A DNA stretch of 64,000 bases from Gracilibacillus timonensis. GTDB taxonomy: Bacteria > Bacillota > Bacilli > Bacillales > Amphibacillaceae. Under the pieces are notes generated by a model. It saw only the letters and a list, made by a program, of their open reading frames with translations, searched no databases and was not told the origin of the DNA. Within the stretch, counting starts at the first letter, position 1, and each line of letters opens with the position of its first letter. The stretch covers positions 124,001-188,000 of the forward strand of contig NZ_FLKH01000008.1 of NCBI RefSeq assembly GCF_900086715.1, written 5' to 3'. Shown piece by piece: positions 33,035 to 41,812 of the stretch. The position numbers and the translations under genes were made by a program.

Positions 33035-35632
33035 TTACCCTTTAAAAGCTTGACGATACACCTCTGCCAGTTCTGTTACTAACGGCAGCTTAGGATTTGC
33101 TGTTGTACATTGATCCTCAAAGGCACGGTCCGCAAGATAATCTACCTTTTTATCGAATTCTTTTTTATCGACTCCGTTTTCGGCAATGCTCATTGGAATA
33201 TCCAATTCGTGAGCTAGCTGGTAGATGGCCTGCACTAAGCTCTCTACGCCTTGTTCCGTTGTTGCTGCTGGCAACCCTAACACTCTTGCAATCTCTGCAT
33301 AGCGTTTGTCTGCGATAAAGTGCTCATATTTAGGGAATGACACAAATTTCGTTGGTTTCTTGGCATTATAGCGAATCACATGCGGCAAGAGAATGGCATT
33401 GGCACGTCCGTGTGCGATATGATACTCTGCCCCCAATTTATGAGCAAGACTATGGTTAATGCCTAGGAATGCATTGGCAAACGCCATCCCCGCAATCGCA
33501 GAAGCATTGTGCATTTTTTCTCTTGCTAAGGCATTGTTACCATCACGATAAGCTTGTGGTAAATATTCAAATACCAGTTGAATCGCTTTGATCGCCAGTC
33601 CATCGGTATAATCATTTGCCATATTAGATACATAAGACTCAATCGCATGGGTTAGTACGTCCATTCCTGTGTCGGCTGTGATCGTTTTTGGCATGGTCAT
33701 GACAAATTGTGGATCAATAATCGCTACATCAGGTGTTAACTCATACTCTGCTAATGGATATTTGATATTGTTTTCTTTATCTGTAATAACAGAGAAAGAG
33801 GTCACTTCAGAACCCGTACCAGATGTTGTCGGAATCGCTACAAATTGCGCTTGCTTACCTAGTTTTGGATATTTATAGACTCGTTTACGAATATCCAAAA
33901 ACTTTTGCTTTAGTCCATTAAAATCGGTGTCTGGGTATTCATGGAATAACCACATTCCTTTAGCGGCGTCCATCGCTGAACCTCCACCAAGGGAAATAAT
34001 CACATCAGGCTGGAAGGCATCCATGGCTGCTGCCCCTCGCATGACGGTATCCTTTGATGGATCTGCCTCCACGTCAGAGAAAATCTCACAATGTACGTAA
34101 TCCGGACGTCGACGCAAGTAATAAAGAACCTTGTCTACATAACCTAGTTGGACCATCATTGGATCGGTGACAATAAACGCTTTTGAAATATCAGGCATTT
34201 TCGCTAAATATTGCACGGCATTTTTTTCAAAATAGATTTTCGGTGGCACTTTAAACCATTGCATATTGACATTCCTTCTCGCCATTTTTTTTACGTTAAT
34301 TAAGTGAGTTGCCCCTACATTCGTAGATACAGAGTTGCCGCCATAAGAACCACATCCAAGTGTAAGAGATGGCATATAAGCATTATAAATATCCCCGATC
34401 GCACCTTGAGAAGATGGTGCATTGACAATGATACGACCCGCTTTCATTCTTCTTCCAAAGGCATTCAAAACGGCTTGATCGTCGGAATGGATAACGGCAG
34501 AGTGACCTAAACCGCCAAATTCCAGCATTTCTTCTGCACGCTGTAGCCCTTCCTCGGTACTGTTTACTTTATAGGCAGCCAACACAGGACTCAATTTCTC
34601 ACGAGAAAGCGGATGGTCTGGACCTACACCAGTTAGTTCCGCGACGAGGATCTTGGTATCCTCAGGCACCTTCACCCCAGCCAGTTCGGCAATTTTTGCT
34701 GCCTTCATACCGACAATCGAAGGATTAACGGCACAAGCGTCTACATTGATCACCAGTTTTTCCACTTTTGACTTTTCTTCTGGTGTTAGGAAATAGACAT
34801 TGTTATCGATCATTTCCTGTTTTACTTGTTGATAGATAGCCTTATCCACTATCATTGCTTGCTCTGAGGCACAAACCATTCCATTATCAAAGGTTTTGGA
34901 TAAAATCAGATCATTCACGGCCCGTTTGACATTAACCGATTTTTCGATATAGCAAGGCACATTACCTGCACCCACTCCTAATGCTGGTTTTCCAGAACTG
35001 TATGCTGATTTAACCATGCCAGGACCGCCTGTAGCCAAAATGGTTGCTACGCCGTCATGCTTCATTAATCCCTGTGTCGCATCAATCGATGGCTTCTCCA
35101 CCCACTGAATGCAATTTCTTGGCGCCCCAGCCTTTACGGCTGCCTCATGCACGATTCTAGCTGCTTCCGAGCTGCATTTTTGTGCGGATGGATGAAAAGC
35201 AAAGATAATCGGATTTCCTGTTTTAATGGCAATTAATGATTTGAATAAGGTGGTAGAAGTTGGATTGGTTACCGGCGTTACCCCAGCAATTACCCCTATT
35301 GGCTCTGCAATTTCCACCATACCTTCTTGTTCATTCTCGCTTATCACTCCAATCGTTTTATCATACTTGATATTGTGATAGACATATTCCGTTGCAAAAA
35401 TATTCTTGATGATTTTGTCCTCATAGACACCACGTCCTGTTTCTTCTACGGCTAATTTGGCTAGCTGCATGTGCTGGTCCAATCCTGCAAGCGCCATTTC
35501 TTTCACAATATAGTCCACTTGTTCTTGATCTAACTGCCTCATTCCTGCTAGTGCTGTCTGTGCGTTTTTCACCAGTTTGTCAATGCTTTCTTCCACGGTT
35601 ACTGCCTGTTTTTCCTTCTCTTTGGTAATCAT
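33035..35632 (-). CDS. adhE: Bifunctional acetaldehyde-CoA/alcohol dehydrogenase AdhE
   Basis: 865 residues. N-terminal ALDH domain (about 1-430) with catalytic cysteine in NGMVCASEQ near 250 and a GVGAGNVPCYI loop; C-terminal iron-dependent alcohol dehydrogenase (about 455-865) with GGGSAMDAAKG, and metal ligands in GINHSLAHKLGAEYHIAHG. It reduces acetyl-CoA to ethanol with two NADH during fermentation. Start ATG 35630-35632, behind AAGGAGG; an extension upstream is not needed. A Rex-type site lies 370 bases ahead, in front of a small gene that probably leads the same transcript. Confidence 0.96.
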   Translation of the reverse strand: MITKEKEKQAVTVEESIDKLVKNAQTALAGMRQLDQEQVDYIVKEMALAGLDQHMQLAKLAVEETGRGVYEDKIIKNIFATEYVYHNIKYDKTIGVISENEQEGMVEIAEPIGVIAGVTPVTNPTSTTLFKSLIAIKTGNPIIFAFHPSAQKCSSEAARIVHEAAVKAGAPRNCIQWVEKPSIDATQGLMKHDGVATILATGGPGMVKSAYSSGKPALGVGAGNVPCYIEKSVNVKRAVNDLILSKTFDNGMVCASEQAMIVDKAIYQQVKQEMIDNNVYFLTPEEKSKVEKLVINVDACAVNPSIVGMKAAKIAELAGVKVPEDTKILVAELTGVGPDHPLSREKLSPVLAAYKVNSTEEGLQRAEEMLEFGGLGHSAVIHSDDQAVLNAFGRRMKAGRIIVNAPSSQGAIGDIYNAYMPSLTLGCGSYGGNSVSTNVGATHLINVKKMARRNVNMQWFKVPPKIYFEKNAVQYLAKMPDISKAFIVTDPMMVQLGYVDKVLYYLRRRPDYVHCEIFSDVEADPSKDTVMRGAAAMDAFQPDVIISLGGGSAMDAAKGMWLFHEYPDTDFNGLKQKFLDIRKRVYKYPKLGKQAQFVAIPTTSGTGSEVTSFSVITDKENNIKYPLAEYELTPDVAIIDPQFVMTMPKTITADTGMDVLTHAIESYVSNMANDYTDGLAIKAIQLVFEYLPQAYRDGNNALAREKMHNASAIAGMAFANAFLGINHSLAHKLGAEYHIAHGRANAILLPHVIRYNAKKPTKFVSFPKYEHFIADKRYAEIARVLGLPAATTEQGVESLVQAIYQLAHELDIPMSIAENGVDKKEFDKKVDYLADRAFEDQCTTANPKLPLVTELAEVYRQAFKG

Positions 35633-35694
35633 CGTATTTCCTCCTTGAAAAAAGATTGTGAAATAATGAGCATAAACTTTCAAAAAATAAAATG

Positions 35695-35922
35695 CTAGCC
35701 AATGACTGGGTGACGGGGTACTTTGACAAAAGATACATCCTTAATGACACGTGTGTTAGGCTTTATCACCACCGTGTAATTTTTGGTCCAAATATAATGT
35801 GGTATATCATCGTTTTCATCCAAACACATGGCCTCGAATACGTCGCCGATTTGCTGTTCAAAATTTTCCTGCGTGTATAATTCGGCATCGGTACTAAATT
35901 CTTTCCACTCATTCAGAATCAT
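35695..35922 (-). CDS. Small hypothetical protein upstream of adhE
   Basis: 75 residues, acidic in the N-terminal half (ENFEQQIGDVFEAMCLDENDD) and basic in the C-terminal half (VIKPNTRVIKDV). No family recognised; no membrane segment. It ends 62 bases before adhE and starts 78 bases after the Rex-type palindrome, so both may be in one redox-controlled transcript. ATG preceded by AGGGGTGAT. Confidence 0.6.
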   Translation of the reverse strand: MILNEWKEFSTDAELYTQENFEQQIGDVFEAMCLDENDDIPHYIWTKNYTVVIKPNTRVIKDVSFVKVPRHPVIG

Positions 35923-36000
35923 ATTGGATCACCCCTTTATATTTCTTGATTTCATCATAACACGTTTTTTTCGGTTTGCGAGCCTCGTTTTGTTACAAGT

Positions 36001-36018
36001 TTGTGAAATGTTTCACAA
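36001..36018. promoter_or_regulatory. Rex-type redox operator
   Basis: TTGTGAAATGTTTCACAA matches the Rex consensus TTGTGAAnnnnTTCACAA at every defined position. Rex releases DNA when NADH is high. The site lies upstream of the small gene and adhE and downstream of the stop of the Arc-type gene. Confidence 0.85.
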
Positions 36019-36072
36019 ATAGAAAGCGTTTTATTTTTGAAAACAAGAATGGGATGAGTCGAACCCATCCCA

Positions 36073-36252
36073 TTAATCTTCTCCAATTTTCTTATCTTGT
36101 TTTTTCGGTAATCTACCGGCTCGCTTGGCAGACTCCCTCAGTAAAAACTCGACATGGCTGTTGACACTGCGGAATTCATCCTTTGACCATCGCTGTAAAA
36201 TGTCATAGAGTTCTGGATCGATACGTAAAGGAAAGTTTTTTTTCTTAGCCAT
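36073..36252 (-). CDS. Arc/MetJ-like ribbon-helix-helix protein
   Basis: A 59-residue protein starting MAKKKNFPLRIDPELYDIL, the N-terminal beta strand of a ribbon-helix-helix fold, then RSVNSHVEFLLRESAKRAGRLPK. It resembles Arc-family DNA-binding proteins found beside SPFH genes in Bacillaceae. Stop TAA at 36073-36075. It starts 13 bases after the SPFH stop codon, so the two form one unit. Targets are unknown. Confidence 0.85.
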   Translation of the reverse strand: MAKKKNFPLRIDPELYDILQRWSKDEFRSVNSHVEFLLRESAKRAGRLPKKQDKKIGED

Positions 36253-36264
36253 TGCGGCACCTAC

Positions 36265-37110
36265 TTATTGATAAAGAGTTCCTGTATTAATCACAGGTTG
36301 CGTTCCTCGATCCGAAACGATCGCAACGAGTAGATTATTGATCATCGCCACCCGGCGTTCTTCGTCTAAGTCTACTACATTATCTGTCTCCAAACGGGCA
36401 ATCGCATCTTGTGCCATACCAACCGCTCCTTGGACAATTAGCTTACGAGCGGAGATAATCGCACTTGCTTGCTGACGTTGCAGCATGGCTTGGGCAATCT
36501 CGGTGGAATAAGCCAAATGAGTCAGACGGACCTCATCGACTTCGACTCCAGCAATGTCAAGACGTTGTTGCAACTCTGTTGTTAGCTCCCCCGATACCAG
36601 ATCTGCATTTCCACGCAGGGTTCGCTCATTCTCAGAAAAGGAATCATATGGATACGTAGTCGCCACAGCACGGATAGCTGTTTCACTTTGAATCTCGACA
36701 AACTGCTTGTAATTATCAACCTCAAAAACTGCCTTGGCCGCATCCGTAACCTTAAAAACTACAACTGCGGCAATCTCAATAGGGTTCCCATTGATATCAT
36801 TGACTTTAAGACGGTTACTATTAAAGTTACGCACCCGTAATGAAATCGTTCGTCGTACTGAAAATGGCACCGTCACCACGATTCCTTCCTGTCTTACCGT
36901 TCCCATATACTTCCCGAGAAAAATGACCACCACGGACTGGTTTGGCTGCACCAACGTAATACCACTAGCAAGAATAACTGCAATTACTGCCAGAATAATT
37001 CCCAAGACTATTTGTTCTTGGACAAAGCTAAATACACCAGCAGCAAGTAATAATATAATAAGCCCTATTCCTAATACACCGTTTATACTCCACGCCTTGC
37101 GTTCTTGCAT
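36265..37110 (-). CDS. SPFH/band-7 membrane protein
   Basis: 281 residues. Two hydrophobic segments at the N-terminus ([19 protein letters not shown] and [19 protein letters not shown]) anchor a band-7 domain (about 55-220; [44 protein letters not shown]) and a coiled-coil with [12 protein letters not shown]. Such proteins organise membrane microdomains. ATG 37108-37110 with GGAGAGG; an upstream in-frame extension carries a degenerate hydrophobic sequence instead. Confidence 0.88.
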   Translation of the reverse strand: MQERKAWSINGVLGIGLIILLLAAGVFSFVQEQIVLGIILAVIAVILASGITLVQPNQSVVVIFLGKYMGTVRQEGIVVTVPFSVRRTISLRVRNFNSNRLKVNDINGNPIEIAAVVVFKVTDAAKAVFEVDNYKQFVEIQSETAIRAVATTYPYDSFSENERTLRGNADLVSGELTTELQQRLDIAGVEVDEVRLTHLAYSTEIAQAMLQRQQASAIISARKLIVQGAVGMAQDAIARLETDNVVDLDEERRVAMINNLLVAIVSDRGTQPVINTGTLYQ

Positions 37111-37350
37111 GACATCCTCTCCTATGTACAAAGATTTTTTTGCTCCTTGGAATGCGAATTGCCTATTATTTGTTTCGAAAATCTGGATGTATATTTCCAA
37201 AAAGAGGATTCCTACAATAAAGCAGAATACCTCAACAAAATCATCCGGTCAAAGATATAAAATGCTCAGATCAAACAGCAATAATAATACCAGCTCAAAA
37301 GCTAATAAATATAGACTATAGCGACCATATTGACAGATTCCGTCGCTGTA
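37111..37350 (-). pseudogene. Degenerate hydrophobic reading frame in front of the SPFH gene
   Basis: In the SPFH frame, upstream of its start, the sequence reads RYSLYLLAFELVLLLLFDLSI, then LYL, a TGA, then VEVFCFIVGILFLEIYIQIF. The hydrophobic pattern looks like part of a membrane protein, but there is no start codon and a stop divides it. It may be a decayed gene. Confidence 0.3.
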
Positions 37351-37434
37351 TTATTCATTCCCTTTCAAGCTCCGAACAAATGCATATAGGACCCAGACAA
37401 AAACGCCAATGGAAAGCATCCAGATTGCAGGCAT
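37351..37434 (-). CDS. 27-residue membrane peptide gene
   Basis: AAGGAGG lies seven bases upstream of an ATG that gives MPAIWMLSIGVFVWVLYAFV, then RSLKGNE and a stop. One hydrophobic helix with a basic end; too small for any recognised family. It is near the SPFH/Arc unit on the same strand. Confidence 0.5.
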   Translation of the reverse strand: MPAIWMLSIGVFVWVLYAFVRSLKGNE

Positions 37435-37655
37435 ATCGTCCCTCCTTATATATCTTATTTATATTATTATGATATCACTTTTGTATTTTATTGTAAAGTG
37501 ATAACATTGAAAATATTAATGAATAAATAGAAGCTAGTTCTCTTTGGTGTCATCCTGCGATCATTTCTCAGAACGTAAAAGGAATTAATCCTTGACTTTC
37601 TAACCAATAATTGCAACGCTAGAAACAATGAATCAGTAAAAGGAGAGCGACCATA

Positions 37656-38513
37656 ATGTCTAGATTTGCCGTAATCGGTCCGGGCGCGGTGGGTGCAGTG
37701 ATTGGAGAATCCCTTCAAAAAGCTGGGTATGCTGTTACCTTACTAGGAAAACAACCTGGGAAGGTACAAGTCCATCATAACGACAACACCTCTACCACAC
37801 TACCTGTTGCCCCACTTTCAGAGACGACGACAACGTTTGATTATGTATTTATTACCGTAAAAGGCACTCAGTTGGAGACGATCCTCCCCTATCTCGACCA
37901 AGTCTTGCACCGACAAACCATCTGCATTCTTTGTCAAAATGGCTATGGTCAGCTAGAACGTTTTCCCCTGCCTCACACCTATCAAGCCGTTGTCTATATT
38001 AGTGGACAAAAAAAGGGACAGGTAATCACTCATTTTCGTGATCGAACGTTGATTTTGCCTGAAAACAGTGCCACCTATGGCCTAAAAGAGGCAGTATCCA
38101 AAAGCAATCTTGATATCCAGCTGCATCGTGATTATTTGCATGATATCTGGTATAAATTGCTCGTCAATTTAGCGATCAATTCCGTCACGGCATTAAGTCA
38201 AAACACGGCAGTTATTTTGCAAGACAGAAAGATACGTACCATCTGTGAGGAATTGTTAAAAGAAGGCATCTCTATCGCCGCTGCGGAGGGAATTGATTTT
38301 AAGCCAACGATCGTCAACGAGATTATGACGATTTATGATGGTTATCCGCCCCATATGGGCACCAGCATGTATTATGACCGCATCCATCAACAGCCAATGG
38401 AAACCGATTATATTCAAGGCTATTTATATCTGAAAAGCCGAACACACGCGCTACACACACCTTATCTCGATACAGTGTACAGCCTGCTTGTGGCAAGTGA
38501 GATATCCAAATAG
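37656..38513 (+). CDS. 2-dehydropantoate 2-reductase-like protein
   Basis: 285 residues. Rossmann motif AVIGPGAVGAVIG at residues 5-17, then TVKGTQLETILPYL and LCQNGYGQLERF, as in the ApbA/PanE family. The C-terminal domain contains KLLVNLAINSVTALSQ. The enzyme reduces ketopantoate for pantothenate synthesis with NADPH. Since panE paralogues are common, its real role here is open. RBS AAAGGAGAG precedes ATG. Confidence 0.88.
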   Translation: MSRFAVIGPGAVGAVIGESLQKAGYAVTLLGKQPGKVQVHHNDNTSTTLPVAPLSETTTTFDYVFITVKGTQLETILPYLDQVLHRQTICILCQNGYGQLERFPLPHTYQAVVYISGQKKGQVITHFRDRTLILPENSATYGLKEAVSKSNLDIQLHRDYLHDIWYKLLVNLAINSVTALSQNTAVILQDRKIRTICEELLKEGISIAAAEGIDFKPTIVNEIMTIYDGYPPHMGTSMYYDRIHQQPMETDYIQGYLYLKSRTHALHTPYLDTVYSLLVASEISK

Positions 38514-38733
38514 CAAGAAGCTTCTCCCGCTCAGAGTTTCTGCTCCCATGATGTTTATAATTGGTTGATTGAGTAATGAAAAAAATGAAGCTATATAGAG
38601 TGGAAAGGCTACTCTTTTCATTGGTAAATTTATCTGTTGTTTTTTCTTTTTTGACATATAAGACTAAATACAATAATATTATCAGTAAATATTTATGTTG
38701 ATTTATGGATACAAAGAGAGGAGACGGAAATCT

Positions 38734-38931
38734 GTGATGATGGCTGACCTTAACTTACTTCCAATATTATACCTGTTGCTCATATTAGGTCTAGTGGTTT
38801 TGTTTGTCATTTCGCTTGTGCTATTTGTTAAAAGAATAGTAGAGAATAACCAGAAGCGAGCTGAACATTATCAAAACATAGAAAAGAAATTAGATGATAT
38901 CATTGCTTTGGTGAAGGAAAAAAGTGATTAA
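38734..38931 (+). CDS. DUF4083-like small membrane protein
   Basis: About 65 residues: one hydrophobic helix (LPILYLLLILGLVVLFVISL) followed by a charged coiled coil (VENNQKRAEHYQNIEKKLDDI). That order fits DUF4083. GTG at 38734 or ATG at 38737 or 38740 could be used; AGGAG lies 10-16 bases upstream. Function unknown. Confidence 0.7.
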   Translation: MMMADLNLLPILYLLLILGLVVLFVISLVLFVKRIVENNQKRAEHYQNIEKKLDDIIALVKEKSD

Positions 38932-38978
38932 ACTTCCTTGTTTTATGACTGCTGCTGTTTGCTTATACGATTCTGTTT

Positions 38979-39335
38979 TTATATTGTTAATTCAAAACTC
39001 TCTGCAATTAAATCTTTAATAGGATGGATACTCTTCATTTCAGCCAAATGAATACTGACCCAATTTAATTTATTCATATGATATGCCGGATAAATCCCCT
39101 CTTCTTTTCTTAACGAACCGACGAATTCTTTCCTTACTTTCACATTCAACACATCCGTTTTCTCTTCACTATCCAATCCTATTTTGTCCTTCGTAATATC
39201 CATGATTAAACCGAACCATTTTCCGTTCTTTTCATGTCTCAAGACAGCATAGTTGGCGTATGTTTTCCATGGATAATCTGGTTTTATGTCATATGTTTCT
39301 TGAACAAAATCAAAAACATCGCTTCTGTTTACCAT
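38979..39335 (-). CDS. MmcQ/YjbR-family protein
   Basis: 118 residues; DFVQETYDIKPDYPWKTYANYAVLRHEKNGKWFGL at the N-terminus is typical of MmcQ/YjbR proteins (CyaY-like DNA-binding fold). PAYHMNKLNWVSIHL near residue 85 is the second hallmark. Biological role is unknown. It is transcribed opposite to its neighbours. Confidence 0.88.
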   Translation of the reverse strand: MVNRSDVFDFVQETYDIKPDYPWKTYANYAVLRHEKNGKWFGLIMDITKDKIGLDSEEKTDVLNVKVRKEFVGSLRKEEGIYPAYHMNKLNWVSIHLAEMKSIHPIKDLIAESFELTI

Positions 39336-39644
39336 AACATTCCCTCACTTTCATTCCATTCATTTTATAATCATCATACCCTCCATCGCTTTATGCTAAT
39401 CACGATTCCTATCATTCGCATTTTGCAACTAAAAACATCTTAGAGAGCTTAAAAATTATGCAATATCTAATAAGTTTTACAATATCTTATCAAAAATGAC
39501 ATATTTCCATTACGCTTGAAAATAGCATACCTCTTTGAACCTCAAATTTCATTTTTAGGTTTAATGGGAAATTTATGGTTGAGGAGAGGAGTCTATTAAC
39601 GTATAATATGTAACTGTAAAAAAATATACAGGAGAGTGATGTGA

Positions 39645-40265
39645 TTGAAGAAATTAATAAGTTTAGTCATTCTATTCATTGCTATCTTTTTGGGTGGGTG
39701 TTCATCTCAAGCAAGTAGCAATGAGGCAAATCATGATATTCAAGGCATTGTATATGGGGACAAGATATTCGAGATTGAAAATAAGAAACAATTAGATGCC
39801 GAACTAGCAGTTAACAGCTTTTCTACAGAACAAAATAAAGTATATATGGAGTCCAAGCTATCTTACAATGGCGAAACATATGATTTACAAACAAACGGGA
39901 AAGTCTATCCTTCTTCTAATCAAATCACCGGTGGTTATCTTATAGACTTTAGTGATACGGATAAATATACTATTAAATCAGTTAAGATAGAAGAAAATGC
40001 CCCGAAGGAATTACTACTACCTATTAATTATAATACGTTAACGGAAAAAAACGTAATCAAAATGGCACTCGTGGATAATAACTCAAATGAATTATTGTAT
40101 TTTGAAGATGAATTACCGAACTTATTTTCAGTTAATCAAATAAAAAGTCTTTCTCAGGAAATGGATTTAGATCATTTTAAGAGCAAAGATGAGTTTGAAA
40201 AAAAGAAAGAACAAATTGCTACAATGGAATCATGGTTTTTGCCATATCTTCATTCGAACGGATAG
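39645..40265 (+). CDS. Putative lipoprotein
   Basis: 206 residues starting with a signal peptide and lipobox (IAIFLGGCSSQAS, cysteine at 19). The mature part is acidic, with no recognised domain; SWFLPYLHSNG ends it. ATG or TTG behind GGAGAGTGATG. The next small gene lies in the same frame after two stop codons, so they could be remains of one longer protein. Confidence 0.7.
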   Translation: MKKLISLVILFIAIFLGGCSSQASSNEANHDIQGIVYGDKIFEIENKKQLDAELAVNSFSTEQNKVYMESKLSYNGETYDLQTNGKVYPSSNQITGGYLIDFSDTDKYTIKSVKIEENAPKELLLPINYNTLTEKNVIKMALVDNNSNELLYFEDELPNLFSVNQIKSLSQEMDLDHFKSKDEFEKKKEQIATMESWFLPYLHSNG

Positions 40266-40274
40266 GTATAGTAC

Positions 40275-40627
40275 TTGGAAAACGAAGCGCGAGATTCTTT
40301 GGACAATAACCCAGACTTGTATAGTAACGATGATTTAATAGAGACCATACCTCGCGCATATTATATGTTTGAAAATGAATCGTTAATTATTTATGACACA
40401 GATGGTTTTTATAAAGGGACGGTTAATTGGCCAGCAGGTTCAGAAAACCTCCCAACAAATGCAATAGCGTGGAAATGGTTGAGTAATGATCACGAAAACA
40501 TTGTAGCTGATCAATCTATGACAAGTGCTCATTTGATATCTACGAAAAGAGTGCATTTGGAGGGTACACAAACAAAATTCACGAAATTGATAAATCTTTT
40601 AAAGAGGATTATCAAGTATTGGAGTAA
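40275..40627 (+). pseudogene. Frameshifted small gene after the lipoprotein
   Basis: The frame from TTG 40275 encodes ENEARDSLDNNPDLYSNDD and FENESLIIYDTDGFYKGTVN, then turns unlikely after about 40520. Another frame gives SIYDKCSFDIYEKSAFGG and HEIDKSFKEDYQVLE plus a stop at 40625-40627, a credible end. One indel between 40505 and 40545 would join them. No family recognised. Confidence 0.5.
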
Positions 40628-40633
40628 ATCGAT

Positions 40634-41212
40634 ATGCAAAAGAAAAATTATCTGATTATTGCGATAGTGCTATTGCTGGTAACAACTCTTGCCTGCTCCT
40701 GGCTATATTACAACAATTATAAGAGCACTCAACAGCTAGTCTCTACTATTCAGGAGCGGATTGCTTCCGAAACATACCTGTTATCGCAGGATATCGAACC
40801 AGTAATGGATCAAGAAAATTATTCAGAGGACAGCCTAAGTTATTGGGAGCCTTTACGAGTTGATATCGAAAAATTATTAAAATCCATTTATTTTTTATCC
40901 CAATATAGAGAACTTTCTAAAGAAGAACGCAGTCAACTACATTCCATAGAAACTACATTAAGATCCATGGAGACCTTTTTAATTGAAACAGCTCGATCAA
41001 TTAGAGCAGAGGAAGCTTCCTATGAACTCCAATTTTGCAAGAAAAAAACAGAATTCACAATCGATTCTGATGCCAATAAAAGGTTCGAGGCCTATTATCA
41101 GTTATTAGATTTATTTGATTTCGAGGATGAAGGGGTCACTTATGAGGTATTAATGGATAGCTGGGATGATAATGCAGCTAACGATTTAAACTGGTGTTAT
41201 GATGGATATTAG
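40634..41212 (+). CDS. Membrane-anchored hypothetical protein
   Basis: 192 residues. One N-terminal hydrophobic helix (YLIIAIVLLLVTTLACSWLYY) then helical, acidic, extracellular or periplasmic-side domain ending in NDLNWCYDGY. Two other cysteines in the C-terminal half could form a disulphide. No family recognised. It starts seven bases after the frame-damaged gene. Confidence 0.65.
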   Translation: MQKKNYLIIAIVLLLVTTLACSWLYYNNYKSTQQLVSTIQERIASETYLLSQDIEPVMDQENYSEDSLSYWEPLRVDIEKLLKSIYFLSQYRELSKEERSQLHSIETTLRSMETFLIETARSIRAEEASYELQFCKKKTEFTIDSDANKRFEAYYQLLDLFDFEDEGVTYEVLMDSWDDNAANDLNWCYDGY

Positions 41213-41304
41213 TTTCTTTTTGAATCATTACTGTTCTTATTAAACGAAGAAGATGTTGTCCTACTTCTTAGAGGAAAACATCTTCTTTCGGATTTTATAA
41301 GTTA

Positions 41305-41606
41305 TTATTCATCATAAATCAGAGCACCTTCCTTTAGGTAAAGCAACCGATTTTGTTGAGATGGATTCATTTCGTCCAATAAATGCGTGCTGATAATAAC
41401 GACACTATGATAAGATAAGCGCTCTGACACGCGCTGGAAGTAGAGCCGCTCCTCTGTATCCAAACCAACAAACGGTTCATCTAAGATGCAGATGCTCGGT
41501 TGGTTGATAATAGACCAAATAATCCCGTCTCCATCTGCAGGTCGATATCCTTCAATGCTTGAAACGAACGATACTTTTTTTGCAGTCCTTCTATTTTAAT
41601 TGTCAA
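41305..41606 (-). pseudogene. ABC transporter ATPase with its middle deleted
   Basis: A TTG start after AGGAGGAGAG gives TIKIEGLQKKYRSFQALKDI, then jumps after about 45 codons, in a shifted frame, to ICILDEPFVGLDTEERLYF (Walker B) and VIISTHLLDEMNPSQQ up to a stop at 41305. Walker A, Q loop and signature are missing: about 90-100 codons were lost. Conclusion: decayed gene, not functional. Confidence 0.82.
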
Positions 41607-41812
41607 TGTCCTCTCCTCCTAATGCCTTGCTATTCCTTACACGTAATGACATTTCAAATGGTTTCAGAGAATTATTTTCTTATGACAATAGAGAAGCCGA
41701 ACACGTTACATACTCCCAGCCAATTCTTATGGACCCAGGAGCGCGATTTGCTCTCCTCAGTCCACGAGATTCTTATGGGAATGATCTCCAGCCCGTAAGA
41801 CATACACCTTTC
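41607..41812. other. Noncoding or decayed stretch between ABC remnant and LysR gene
   Basis: About 206 bases. On the minus strand a frame reads KVYVLRAGDHSHKNLVD and is then broken by several stops, which suggests another decayed gene in front of the ABC remnant. I see no promoter or repeat here. Confidence 0.35.

Noticed and set aside
36018-36040. Possible cre site AGAAAGCGTTTTAT near adhE
   Set aside because: Too many departures from the CcpA consensus to report as a site.
36734-37321. 195-codon open frame on the plus strand
   Set aside because: It is antisense to the SPFH gene, rich in Thr, Ile and Asn, without ribosome binding site.
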